Shown here: in pieces, positions 9,491-15,773 of the stretch
How positions within the stretch are numbered: position 1 is the stretch's first letter
Layout of the letters: each line of letters begins with the position of its first letter
Assembly (NCBI GenBank): GCA_002428685.1
Contig: DIXL01000101.1
Span: 1-19,644, forward strand
Origin: Cloacimonetes bacterium UBA6081
GTDB lineage: Bacteria; Cloacimonadota; Cloacimonadia; Cloacimonadales; Cloacimonadaceae
DNA length: 19,644 nt
Direction: 5' to 3'
Program-made: the position numbers and the translations under genes
The notes under the pieces: generated by a model
What the model was told of the DNA's origin: nothing
The model's database searches: none
What the model saw: only the letters and a program-made list of their open reading frames with translations

Positions 9491-9519
9491 CACATATATT
9501 CTGCATTGTATTCTGTCAA
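9491..9519 (-). promoter_or_regulatory. candidate sigma-70 promoter of the defence operon
   Basis: On the minus strand a perfect -35 TTGACA (9514-9519) is followed after 17 bases by TATGTG (9491-9496), or after 15 bases by the closer match TATATG (9493-9498). It points toward Mod and would give a leader of roughly 120 bases. That leader is AT-rich, with a run of seven T on the plus strand, and shows no recognisable riboswitch. Confidence 0.5.
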
Positions 9520-9621
9520 CCCCAAATTCTGTCTCATCCTTGCTCATCCTGATTTGTCAGCATGCTGGGTAGTGCTTTCCTGGCTCCGGGTCATAGATCA
9601 CAACGGGAACAAGGAGATAGC

Positions 9622-10041
9622 ATGACCGAAGCGTTGATGAACAGAATCAAAGCTCAGTTAGTCAGACATGAGGGTCTGCGACTGAAACCATACCGCTGTA
9701 CCGCAGGTAAGCTGACCATCGGCATTGGCCGCAATCTCGATGATTGCGGTATCTCCCAGACCGAAGCCTACGTAATCTTGGAGAACGATATTCCCCGATC
9801 AGGTCGAGGACAGGCTCAGAACTGCGAGCAGCAGCTTTTAGACGAGATTCCTGAGATATACAATGGTTTAGATAAAGTCCGCAAGTCTGTACTGCTGAAC
9901 ATTTGTTTCAACCTGGGTATTGGTGGTCTACGTAGCTTCAACAACACTCTGGCTTTAATCGCTTGTGGTTCGAACCCGAAGCTGTCGGTATATGACCTAT
10001 CCCGTTGCAGATCACCTAGATCGGGAATATCGTCTCTGTAA
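9622..10041 (+). pseudogene. phage GH24 lysozyme, copy 1, broken at the 3' end
   Basis: The start ATG at 9622 has AAGGAG five bases upstream, so it is preferred over the earlier frame start at 9562. The protein begins MTEALMNRIKAQLVRHEG and carries the GH24 (T4-type muramidase) core HEGLRLKPYRCTAGKLTIGI. From 9727 to 9963 its DNA is almost identical to the second copy at 11974-12210. After 9963 the sequences part abruptly. The conserved C-terminal block of the family (GMLASKWAKQVGRRA in copy 2) is replaced by about 26 unrelated residues before the stop. The fold needs that helix, so the product is probably inactive. GH24 enzymes cut peptidoglycan glycan strands for phage lysis. The 3' end lies antisense to a small minus-strand gene. 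Confidence 0.7.
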
Positions 10042-10244
10042 GTACGGGTATAGGTATCCCAGTACTGAGCAATAAACGCATCTGATGTTTCTCCAGCAAC
10101 CAGTCCCGCTGCAGCGCGAATTTGGTGCAGCGAATCAGGACTGATAGAGTAAGTACGTGTTAATGGATAGACTGCAATTAGTTTTTGAGTCACCATTAAC
10201 ATGATAAACATAAAAACGATTGCTACGATTTTGCCTTGTTTCAT
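9816..10244 (-). CDS. small membrane-anchored or secreted protein with chimeric C-terminus, unknown function
   Basis: I do not recognise this 142-residue protein. The ATG has AGGAAGGA a few bases upstream and lies 17 bases after the stop of the minus-strand propeller gene, so the two probably form an operon. Residues 5-25 (KIVAIVFMFIMLMVTQKLIAV) make a signal peptide or membrane anchor. Residues 26-94 are polar and look like a real exported domain (ISPDSLHQIRAAAGLVAGET). From residue 95 onward (9963 down to 9816) the frame is simply the antisense of lysozyme DNA. The same 'KARVLLKL.RPPIPRLKQ' appears as a shadow of lysozyme copy 2. The native C-terminus therefore seems lost or replaced, and the gene may be damaged. 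Confidence 0.45.
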   Translation of the reverse strand: MKQGKIVAIVFMFIMLMVTQKLIAVYPLTRTYSISPDSLHQIRAAAGLVAGETSDAFIAQYWDTYTRTYRDDIPDLGDLQRDRSYTDSFGFEPQAIKARVLLKLRRPPIPRLKQMFSSTDLRTLSKPLYISGISSKSCCSQF

Positions 10245-10261
10245 GATTTTCCTTCCTTTGT

Positions 10262-11611
10262 TTATTTGACCACTACCAGCTTGGTAGTGGCGATTCTTCT
10301 GTCCCTCTGATCCAGACTAATCAAGTAAACACCGCTGGTCATGCGTTCTAAAGCTTCGTTTGGAAGCTCAAAGCTTAGCACTTTATTAAGCCCATTGATC
10401 TTACTGGAATATATCCTTTGTCCTCTGATATTAAAAATGCTGTACCCTAAATCACCCACCAGATCACTTTTTACTGAGATCATAACAGTGCTACTTGCTG
10501 GCTGTGGATAAGCCATGATGGATGCCACAGGTACGGGAGCGACTGGATCGTCATTGGCGATAACATTGCCATTGGGATCGGTTTTGACAATAATATAGCC
10601 ATTGTGATACATGCAAAACAGAATGCTGCCATCAGGCATAACCAAAAGGTTCTTGGAGCCTGTCCCAAAGTAAATCGCCCCAAACGTGTTATACGATCTG
10701 CTCCATTGAAGTGTCCCATCTGGGCTGTAGCTATGGAGGATCGGGCCTGTGTCTGATCTGCCACCGGTATATACAATGTTGCCGTTGGGAAGCATATCGA
10801 TAGACCGCTTTCTGTAACTATCAAACCCCCCAGGTACATTTTCAGCGATCAAGTCAAGCGAGTCTTCAACGGTGTTTACCTTCCATATCTTGAAAAATCC
10901 CAGCAAGTAGATGCTGTTGTCAGATGCCACTGTACAATCATAGAAACTTGTGTTATTAATCGAGTCATAATATGTCCAGAGAGTATCGCCAACTGCATTT
11001 ATTTCTGCAAACTCTCTGATCGTCATAGAAACCCAACCGTCTCCAAATGGTTCTACTGAAAGTGCTTCTCCTATTCCAAAAATATCGCTCTGCCACGCCA
11101 CATTGAACTGGAAGTCGGTTTTAAGTACCACAGCTTGGTTGCCTATTCTTCCAGCAAAGACTAAACCATCGTCAACATATTGCATGTCGTATAAAGAAGC
11201 GGAAAATCCATTTACAATATGGAATATATTGTAGGCTATCATATTCATCTCAGCATCGAAAACAAACAGGTAATCATTCTTTAGGCAATAATATCTGTCT
11301 ATACCATTACTTACTATGCTGTTAAAGGCGAAGTTCCCTCCCCCTGTTCTCCTCCAAACAATTTCGCCATTTTCGTCGAGTTTCCAGAATACGTTATTGG
11401 CATAAGCAGGAATATCTCCATACGCAAACTCGACATACCCTTGTAATAGATAACCACCGCCAATAGCAGGGATTACGTTACACAACTCACCGTCAGAACT
11501 GTCATATGGACCCGGGCATAATCCCCCAAAGTCAAACCCGCGTATCCAAGTCTGGCCTGAAAGCAGACAAGCTGATAGTAGCAGCAATGCTATAAATAAA
11601 TTCTTTCCCAT
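10262..11611 (-). CDS. secreted beta-propeller-like protein with C-terminal sorting domain
   Basis: A 449-residue exported protein. I chose the ATG at 11611 because AGGAGG lies four bases upstream; an in-frame ATG at 11632 has no ribosome binding site. The signal peptide is MGKNLFIALLLLSACLLSG. The short LSAC inside it also fits a lipobox, so a lipoprotein is possible. The body holds repeated strands of the type D-x-x-G-x-x-x-W (DENGEIVW, NAVGDTLW, SPDGTLQW), as in PQQ-like or secreted beta-propellers. The last ~88 residues (from VASIMAYPQPASSTV, through IFNIRGQRIY and MTSGVYLISL, to KLVVVK) match Por/T9SS type A sorting domains, which direct proteins to the outer surface in FCB bacteria. The ligand or role is unknown. 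A small anchored protein follows in the same direction. Confidence 0.7.
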   Translation of the reverse strand: MGKNLFIALLLLSACLLSGQTWIRGFDFGGLCPGPYDSSDGELCNVIPAIGGGYLLQGYVEFAYGDIPAYANNVFWKLDENGEIVWRRTGGGNFAFNSIVSNGIDRYYCLKNDYLFVFDAEMNMIAYNIFHIVNGFSASLYDMQYVDDGLVFAGRIGNQAVVLKTDFQFNVAWQSDIFGIGEALSVEPFGDGWVSMTIREFAEINAVGDTLWTYYDSINNTSFYDCTVASDNSIYLLGFFKIWKVNTVEDSLDLIAENVPGGFDSYRKRSIDMLPNGNIVYTGGRSDTGPILHSYSPDGTLQWSRSYNTFGAIYFGTGSKNLLVMPDGSILFCMYHNGYIIVKTDPNGNVIANDDPVAPVPVASIMAYPQPASSTVMISVKSDLVGDLGYSIFNIRGQRIYSSKINGLNKVLSFELPNEALERMTSGVYLISLDQRDRRIATTKLVVVK

Positions 11612-11654
11612 CGATCCTCCTGACCAATGCATGTTTTCGCATGTAAAATTTACC

Positions 11655-11676
11655 TACTGCACACTGAAAAGCAGTA
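11655..11676. repeat. small dyad upstream of the propeller gene
   Basis: TACTGC at 11655-11660 and GCAGTA at 11671-11676 form a 6-bp dyad with a 10-base spacer, about 45-65 bases upstream of the propeller gene start. It could be an operator or a chance match. Nothing else recognisable lies between 11612 and 11775. Confidence 0.2.
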
Positions 11677-11868
11677 CATTGCAAGCTTTATTACAAATTA
11701 GAATCAGTGTGACTTAGCTAATGGTAATGGAAACTACATCACTTTCTTTGTCAAGAACTTTTTCTCTCTTATTTCTGTCGCATCCTTGTGTATCCTTATT
11801 TGTGTTTATCCGGGGTCATGGCTTCCTTGCACTGGATGGAATATCCATAGACATCGCAAGGAGATACA

Positions 11869-12336
11869 ATGGAAGCTAACTTATTGGAACGAATGAAAGA
11901 ACAACTGCTGAGGCATGAGGGTCTGAGGCTAAAGCCATACCGCTGTACAGCAGGTAAATTGACTACAGGTGTTGGCCGCAATATCGATGATTGCGGTATC
12001 TCCCAGACCGAAGCCTACGTACTCTTGGAGAACGATATTCCCCGATCAGGTCGAGGACAGGCTCAGAACTGCGAGCAGCAGCTTTTAGACGAGATTCCTG
12101 AGATATACAATGGTTTAGATAAAGTCCGCAAGTCTGTACTGCTGAACATTTGTTTCAACCTGGGTATTGGTGGTCTACTTAGCTTCAACAACACTCTGGC
12201 TTTCATTGCTGCCGTGGATTGTGAACGAGCCGCCAATGGCATGCTGGCCTCCAAGTGGGCTAAACAGGTTGGTCGCAGGGCGATTGAGCTTTCAGAGCTG
12301 ATGGCTTCAAAGGCGAATGTCCCAAAATATCCATGA
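11869..12336 (+). CDS. phage-type GH24 lysozyme (endolysin), copy 2, intact
   Basis: A 155-residue muramidase of normal length for the T4-lysozyme-like GH24 family. The start has AAGGAG five bases upstream. The catalytic segment is HEGLRLKPYRCTAGKLTTGV. Glu of HEG is the general acid, and Thr follows at the usual distance. The second acidic position (Asp20 of T4 lysozyme) is Cys. The Glu-(8)-Asp/Cys-(5)-Thr pattern is known among phage endolysins, so activity is expected. The C-terminal helix GMLASKWAKQVGRRAIEL is present. There is no signal peptide or membrane anchor, and no holin gene is visible nearby, so export would need a partner elsewhere. It is nearly identical over its middle to the broken copy at 9622. 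It is either prophage debris or a domesticated cell-wall enzyme. Confidence 0.82.
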   Translation: MEANLLERMKEQLLRHEGLRLKPYRCTAGKLTTGVGRNIDDCGISQTEAYVLLENDIPRSGRGQAQNCEQQLLDEIPEIYNGLDKVRKSVLLNICFNLGIGGLLSFNNTLAFIAAVDCERAANGMLASKWAKQVGRRAIELSELMASKANVPKYP

Positions 12337-12477
12337 CCCGATGGAGAAACTCTGCCTGTTTCCACCTAAGTTTTGCTCTTCCCAACAAGTGGTTTGTCGA
12401 AATGAAGTTGTTTGATTTGACAAGTATCAAGACCGGTGTTTTGTTTAACTATGTAGAGTAATTACAAGGATTATCAG

Positions 12478-12558
12478 GAGCCGTGTACGAGACCCGTACG
12501 CACGGTTCTGTGAGAGGGATGATGCTGGATTTGATCATCTAGCATCACCCTACTCGAT
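12478..12558 (+). ncRNA. group II intron 3' remnant (domains V and VI)
   Basis: GAGCCGTG (12478-12485) pairs with CACGGTTC (12501-12508), with the catalytic AGC triad and the usual G-U wobble. An upper helix TACG/CGTA with a small loop and a two-base CG bulge completes a domain V. Next comes TGTGAGAGGG and a second hairpin, GGGATGATGCT with AGCATCACCC, with an unpaired A, as in domain VI. The element would end near CTACTCGAT (12550-12558), fitting the 'AY' intron end. No intron-encoded reverse transcriptase and no 5' GTGYG boundary are found in the 140 bases before it, so it is a 5'-truncated relic that cannot self-splice. The stretch 12337-12477 holds nothing else I can identify. Confidence 0.75.
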
Positions 12559-12578
12559 TTTATATCCTCAAAACCCAT

Positions 12579-12748
12579 TGGAAGAAATCAGTGATCCTTT
12601 CTTGAAGTTTTTAGTGAGCCATTTGAAGTTTTCGGTGAGCCTTTTCAAGTTTTCAGTGAGTTAAATGACCCTGACCAGAATACCGATAATACCGCTGATT
12701 TCGCCATTTGAAGTTTTCCCTGAGTCAATTTGAAGTTTTCACTGACTC
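12579..12748. repeat. iterated 19-20 bp repeats, resembling IS21-type terminal repeats
   Basis: A unit close to TTGAAGTTTTCAGTGAGCC occurs at 12602-12620, 12623-12641, 12644-12661, 12708-12726 and 12730-12748, with a weak sixth at 12579-12597. Starts are 21, 21, 64 and 22 bases apart, i.e. close to multiples of two helical turns, with a gap at 12662-12707. No transposase is present. Repeated terminal sites of this kind are typical of IS21-family ends, where each unit binds transposase. An iteron-like or regulator-binding array is the alternative. It lies just before the fur promoter. Confidence 0.6.
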
Positions 12749-12788
12749 TTTATAGAAAGCTCCGTTACGGGAATTTTTGCCACCAGAC

Positions 12789-12831
12789 TTGACAAAAAAA
12801 GCGGGCTGAATATTAATGCAACTGATTCTCA
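12789..12831 (+). promoter_or_regulatory. fur-feoB promoter with overlapping Fur-box-like site
   Basis: A perfect -35 TTGACA (12789-12794) is followed after 16 bases by TATTAA (12811-12816). A 7-1-7 dyad TGCAACT-G-ATTCTCA (12817-12831) matches the Fur consensus TGATAAT-N-ATTATCA at 10 of 14 positions and directly follows the -10 region. This placement would allow iron-dependent repression of the operon. Confidence 0.5.
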
Positions 12832-12848
12832 TAATTAGGAAGGAAAAG

Positions 12849-13307
12849 ATGCAAGAACACGAAAAGCTGTTTAAGCAATATCTTGAAAAAAAGGGACTTA
12901 AGCTCACTTCGCCCCGACGCTTTATCCTGGAAGCGGCGTTCAATTTGCATGAGCACTTTAATGCGGAAGAACTGTATGTAAGTATTAAAGCCATAACCAG
13001 CGGTATCTCTTTGGCAACGGTTTACCGCACCATTCCCCTGCTTATGGAAGCCGGCCTGGTGCAACACGCTGTCCGTAGCGACGGCCGTGAACGCTATGAA
13101 CACATTTACGGCCATCCCAAGCATATTCATTGGCTGTGCCGCAAGTGCGGAGCTTTGACAGAAACAGACTTGAGCACCCTATCTCCCGCCATAGAAGTTC
13201 AGGCCAAAGGCATGCAGTTTTGCGCCGAAGAGATAGAGCTTAGCATCCGGGGTTTGTGTTGGAAATGCAAGTCAATTGATAATGAGAATCAAATAGATGA
13301 GAGATAG
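12849..13307 (+). CDS. fur: Fur-family metal-dependent repressor
   Basis: A 152-residue regulator. The ATG at 12849 was chosen over 12816 because AGGAAGG sits just upstream and the protein then begins at the usual place for Fur. The winged-helix recognition region is SGISLATVYRTIPLLMEAGLV (51-71). Metal-site residues follow: HPKHIHW (89-95) and two CxxC pairs, CRKC (97-100) and CWKC (137-140), expected to bind structural zinc. The family senses Fe2+ (or Zn, Mn, peroxide) and represses uptake genes. Its position in front of feoB makes an iron role likely. The stop overlaps the feoB start by 11 bases. The gene contains a second Fur-box-like dyad at its 3' end, and one lies in front of its promoter, suggesting autoregulation. 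Confidence 0.88.
   Translation: MQEHEKLFKQYLEKKGLKLTSPRRFILEAAFNLHEHFNAEELYVSIKAITSGISLATVYRTIPLLMEAGLVQHAVRSDGRERYEHIYGHPKHIHWLCRKCGALTETDLSTLSPAIEVQAKGMQFCAEEIELSIRGLCWKCKSIDNENQIDER
13277..13291 (+). promoter_or_regulatory. second Fur-box-like site at the fur/feoB junction
   Basis: TGATAAT-G-AGAATCA agrees with the 7-1-7 Fur consensus at 12 of 14 positions. It lies inside the last codons of fur, just before the feoB ATG at 13297. It is the better of the two Fur-box matches in the window and may act on an internal promoter or on roadblocking; it could also be a coincidence of coding sequence. Confidence 0.4.
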
Positions 13308-15471
13308 ACCCATTATTGCCCTGGCAGGAAACCCGAATGTGGGCAAAACCTCGCTGTTCAATGCCTTAACCGGTTTAAGGCAAACGGTTGGCAACTGGCC
13401 TGGGGTTACGGTGGAGCACAAATCTGGACTGTGCACTTTTAATCACAAGAATTACGAGATTATTGATTTACCCGGCATTTATTCTCTCTCGGGCGGCAGC
13501 CTCGATGAACTGGTAGCGCGCAATTATATCCTGAATGACAAGCCGGATCTGATAATCAACATTGCAGATGCCTCCAATCTGGAGCGTAATTTATACCTAA
13601 CTGTGCAGCTAATGGAGCTGGGTGCGCCCATGCTGCTGTGTTTGTCCATGACAGATATCGCCCAGCGAAACGGGATAAATGTGGATACAGAGCATCTTAG
13701 CGCGCATCTTGGCTTTCCGGTAATTCCGCTGGTGATGAATAAGCACATGGATTTGGATATGCTGATGGATATTGTGGCAATAAGTGTGGTCAATCCGCCT
13801 GTCCCCGCCACCATACATTACGATGAAGTGGTGGAAAGCCATCTGGATAAAATCTGGCAGATTATTTTAAAAGCGGGGCTTACCCAATATGCATCTGCCC
13901 CAACCGATAATTCTGCGGATGGCAATGCGGATCTGGCCTATAACGCACTAATTCAAAGCCGCTGGCAAGCCATTAAACTGATTGAAGGCGATCCGGTTCT
14001 TAGCCTGGCTATGCCGACCGAGCCGAAAGAGCAGATTAATAAAGAAATTCAGGCTATCGCAAAACACCGCGGCCAAGAACCTGCTGCTGTTATTGCTGAT
14101 GACCGTTATGGATTTATCCGGGGGTTGGCCAAGGACACGGTGAAGCGCAAGAACCCCCATAACTGGACTTTTTCCGATGCCGTGGATAAACTGGTGCTAA
14201 GCGGCGTTGTGGGGTTACCCATCTTTTTTGGGGTGATGTATCTGGTTTTTCTGATTGCCGTGAAGGCCAGTGCTCCTTTTATAAGCATCATCAGCAGTTC
14301 TTTATCCTGGCTGTTTGTGGAGCAGTTTGGTTTGGTATTATCTGCTTTAAGTGCTCCCGCCTGGCTAAATTTTATACTAAGTGAGGCCTTGGGAGGAGGC
14401 ATAGCCACCATTGGTTCTTTCATTCCCCCTATCTTTTTTATTTACATCAGCTTATCTATATTGGAGGATTCTGGTTACATGGCACGGGCTGCCTTTATAG
14501 CGGATAAATTTATGCGCAAAATAGGGCTGCCGGGTAAGGCTTTTATACCTTTAATTGTAGGTTTTGGCTGCACAGTTCCGGCTATTATGGCCACCCGCAC
14601 CTTGGAAAGCCCTCGCGACCGTGTGTTTGCCTCTATCCTAACTCCGTTTATTTCCTGCGGTGCCAAACTGCCGGTTTATACCTTTCTGGTGATGCTATTT
14701 TTCCCCCGCAGGGCTGATCTGGTTATTTTCGGGCTTTATATGTTTGGCATTGTGATGGCTATGTTGACAGGGTTTATGCTAAAGAAAACCATCTTCAAAA
14801 GCGAGCAGGGGCATTTTGTGATGGAGCTGCCGCCCTATCATGTGCCTACTTTTAATGGTATTATGCTGCATACCTGGCATAGGCTGAAGGATTTTATTCT
14901 GCGGGCTGGAAAGACCATTCTGCTGGTGATTGTGGTGATAAATGTATTTCAGATTGTGCAGCTACCCTTGGGTGAAAATGGCAAATCCACGCCGGTTTTG
15001 GAACTGGGCGGAAAACTGCTTACTCCCCTCCTCTCACCCATGGGCATAAAGCAGGATAACTGGCCTGCTACTGTTGCTTTAATCAGCGGTTTGTTTGCCA
15101 AAGAAGCCATTGTGGGTACCATGCAAAGCCTGTATGAAAGCCCCAATGGCGAAGCAGGGCAGGAAAGTAATGTTCATAAGAATCTGAAAACCAGCTTTGG
15201 CAGCCAGGCTTCGGCACTGGCTTTTCTGGTTTTTGTTTTGCTTTACAGTCCCTGCGCTGCGGCTTTAACCATGCTTTTTAAAGAACACGGCAGCAAGTGG
15301 ATGCTGTTTGCCTTTGGCTATTTAACCGCTTTGGCCTGGATGCTGGCCACCCTTACCTATCAGATTCTGGCTTTCAACGCTTCTTCTCCGTCCTGGATAG
15401 CTATCATTCTGGGGTTTTTTATCCTGATCTATTACAATTTGCATAACATAGGGAGCAAACATGCTATCTAA
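13297..15471 (+). CDS. feoB: FeoB ferrous iron transporter
   Basis: A 724-residue inner-membrane Fe2+ transporter. The N-terminal G domain has G1 GNPNVGKTS (11-19), the switch region around WPGVTVE (34-40) and G3 DLPG (57-60). The G4 position reads SMTD (117-120) in place of the usual NxxD, so the guanine-specificity Asn is Ser. The membrane part starts near 300. It has the conserved Gate segments GFGCTVPA (422-429) and SCGAKLPV (453-460) and hydrophobic helices to the C-terminus. Length is close to the usual 700-770. It overlaps fur by 11 bases with a weak ribosome binding site, suggesting translational coupling, and overlaps the FeoA-like gene by 11 bases. A Fur-like site precedes it. GTP or another nucleotide would gate ferrous iron entry under anoxic, iron-poor conditions. 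Confidence 0.93.
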   Translation: MRDRPIIALAGNPNVGKTSLFNALTGLRQTVGNWPGVTVEHKSGLCTFNHKNYEIIDLPGIYSLSGGSLDELVARNYILNDKPDLIINIADASNLERNLYLTVQLMELGAPMLLCLSMTDIAQRNGINVDTEHLSAHLGFPVIPLVMNKHMDLDMLMDIVAISVVNPPVPATIHYDEVVESHLDKIWQIILKAGLTQYASAPTDNSADGNADLAYNALIQSRWQAIKLIEGDPVLSLAMPTEPKEQINKEIQAIAKHRGQEPAAVIADDRYGFIRGLAKDTVKRKNPHNWTFSDAVDKLVLSGVVGLPIFFGVMYLVFLIAVKASAPFISIISSSLSWLFVEQFGLVLSALSAPAWLNFILSEALGGGIATIGSFIPPIFFIYISLSILEDSGYMARAAFIADKFMRKIGLPGKAFIPLIVGFGCTVPAIMATRTLESPRDRVFASILTPFISCGAKLPVYTFLVMLFFPRRADLVIFGLYMFGIVMAMLTGFMLKKTIFKSEQGHFVMELPPYHVPTFNGIMLHTWHRLKDFILRAGKTILLVIVVINVFQIVQLPLGENGKSTPVLELGGKLLTPLLSPMGIKQDNWPATVALISGLFAKEAIVGTMQSLYESPNGEAGQESNVHKNLKTSFGSQASALAFLVFVLLYSPCAAALTMLFKEHGSKWMLFAFGYLTALAWMLATLTYQILAFNASSPSWIAIILGFFILIYYNLHNIGSKHAI

Positions 15472-15763
15472 CAGAAATCGGATGCGGTTACGCAATTTCG
15501 GCAGGCATTTCAACGGACGCAGAGGCATGGGTTTGTGCAAACAAGGGCAATGCCTGAACTTGGATAAATTACCCGAGGGTGCGGATGCCTATATTACCTG
15601 CAACCGAAATATCAAAACCATAGAGCGTGGTTTGTATATGGGTATGAAAATATCCATGTTCCGTAATGATGAAAATGAGCCTAATGTTATTGTGGCTGTG
15701 GGAGATGCACGCTATGTTCTGGATAGAAGAATTGCCATGGATATCAAAGTGCGAACTGGATGA
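15461..15763 (+). CDS. feoA: FeoA-like SH3-domain protein with basic N-terminal extension
   Basis: A 100-residue protein. Residues about 32-98 fit the FeoA SH3-like fold: LPEGADAYITCNRN, then the central RGLYMGMKISMF and the final DARYVLDRRIAMDIKV. FeoA is a small cytoplasmic partner of FeoB. Residues 1-25 are an arginine-rich tail (LSNRNRMRLRNFGRHF...), followed by a CKQGQC pair (26-31), which ordinary FeoA proteins of about 75 residues lack. The ATG has GGGAG five bases upstream and overlaps the feoB stop by 11 bases. In most operons feoA precedes feoB; here it follows. The assignment rests on position and domain pattern; similarity is distant but convincing. It ends 10 bases before the convergent flavin oxidoreductase gene. 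Confidence 0.72.
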   Translation: MLSNRNRMRLRNFGRHFNGRRGMGLCKQGQCLNLDKLPEGADAYITCNRNIKTIERGLYMGMKISMFRNDENEPNVIVAVGDARYVLDRRIAMDIKVRTG

Positions 15764-15773
15764 ATTGCATAAA

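Larger units (their letters stand above)
9530..12210. repeat. direct repeat of lysozyme DNA (9530-9963 and 11776-12210)
   Basis: Two direct copies about 2,247 bases apart. The upstream parts (9530-9557 against 11776-11803) and the 5' coding parts are clearly related but diverged. From 9727/11974 to 9963/12210 there are only about five to six differences, and 9776-9931 is identical to 12023-12178 (156 bases). The copies flank the minus-strand propeller and small-protein genes. Uneven similarity suggests an old duplication with later gene conversion. Confidence 0.85.

Noticed and set aside
9562..9621. Upstream 20 codons of lysozyme copy 1
   Set aside because: They include the ribosome binding site AAGGAG of the ATG at 9622 and have no counterpart in copy 2.
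12063..12365. Minus-strand 100-codon frame over lysozyme copy 2
   Set aside because: It is antisense to a well-supported lysozyme gene, and its second half is the same shadow seen in copy 1.
12579..12748. CRISPR array
   Set aside because: The units are about 19 bases with spacers of only a few bases, they are degenerate, and no cas gene is nearby.
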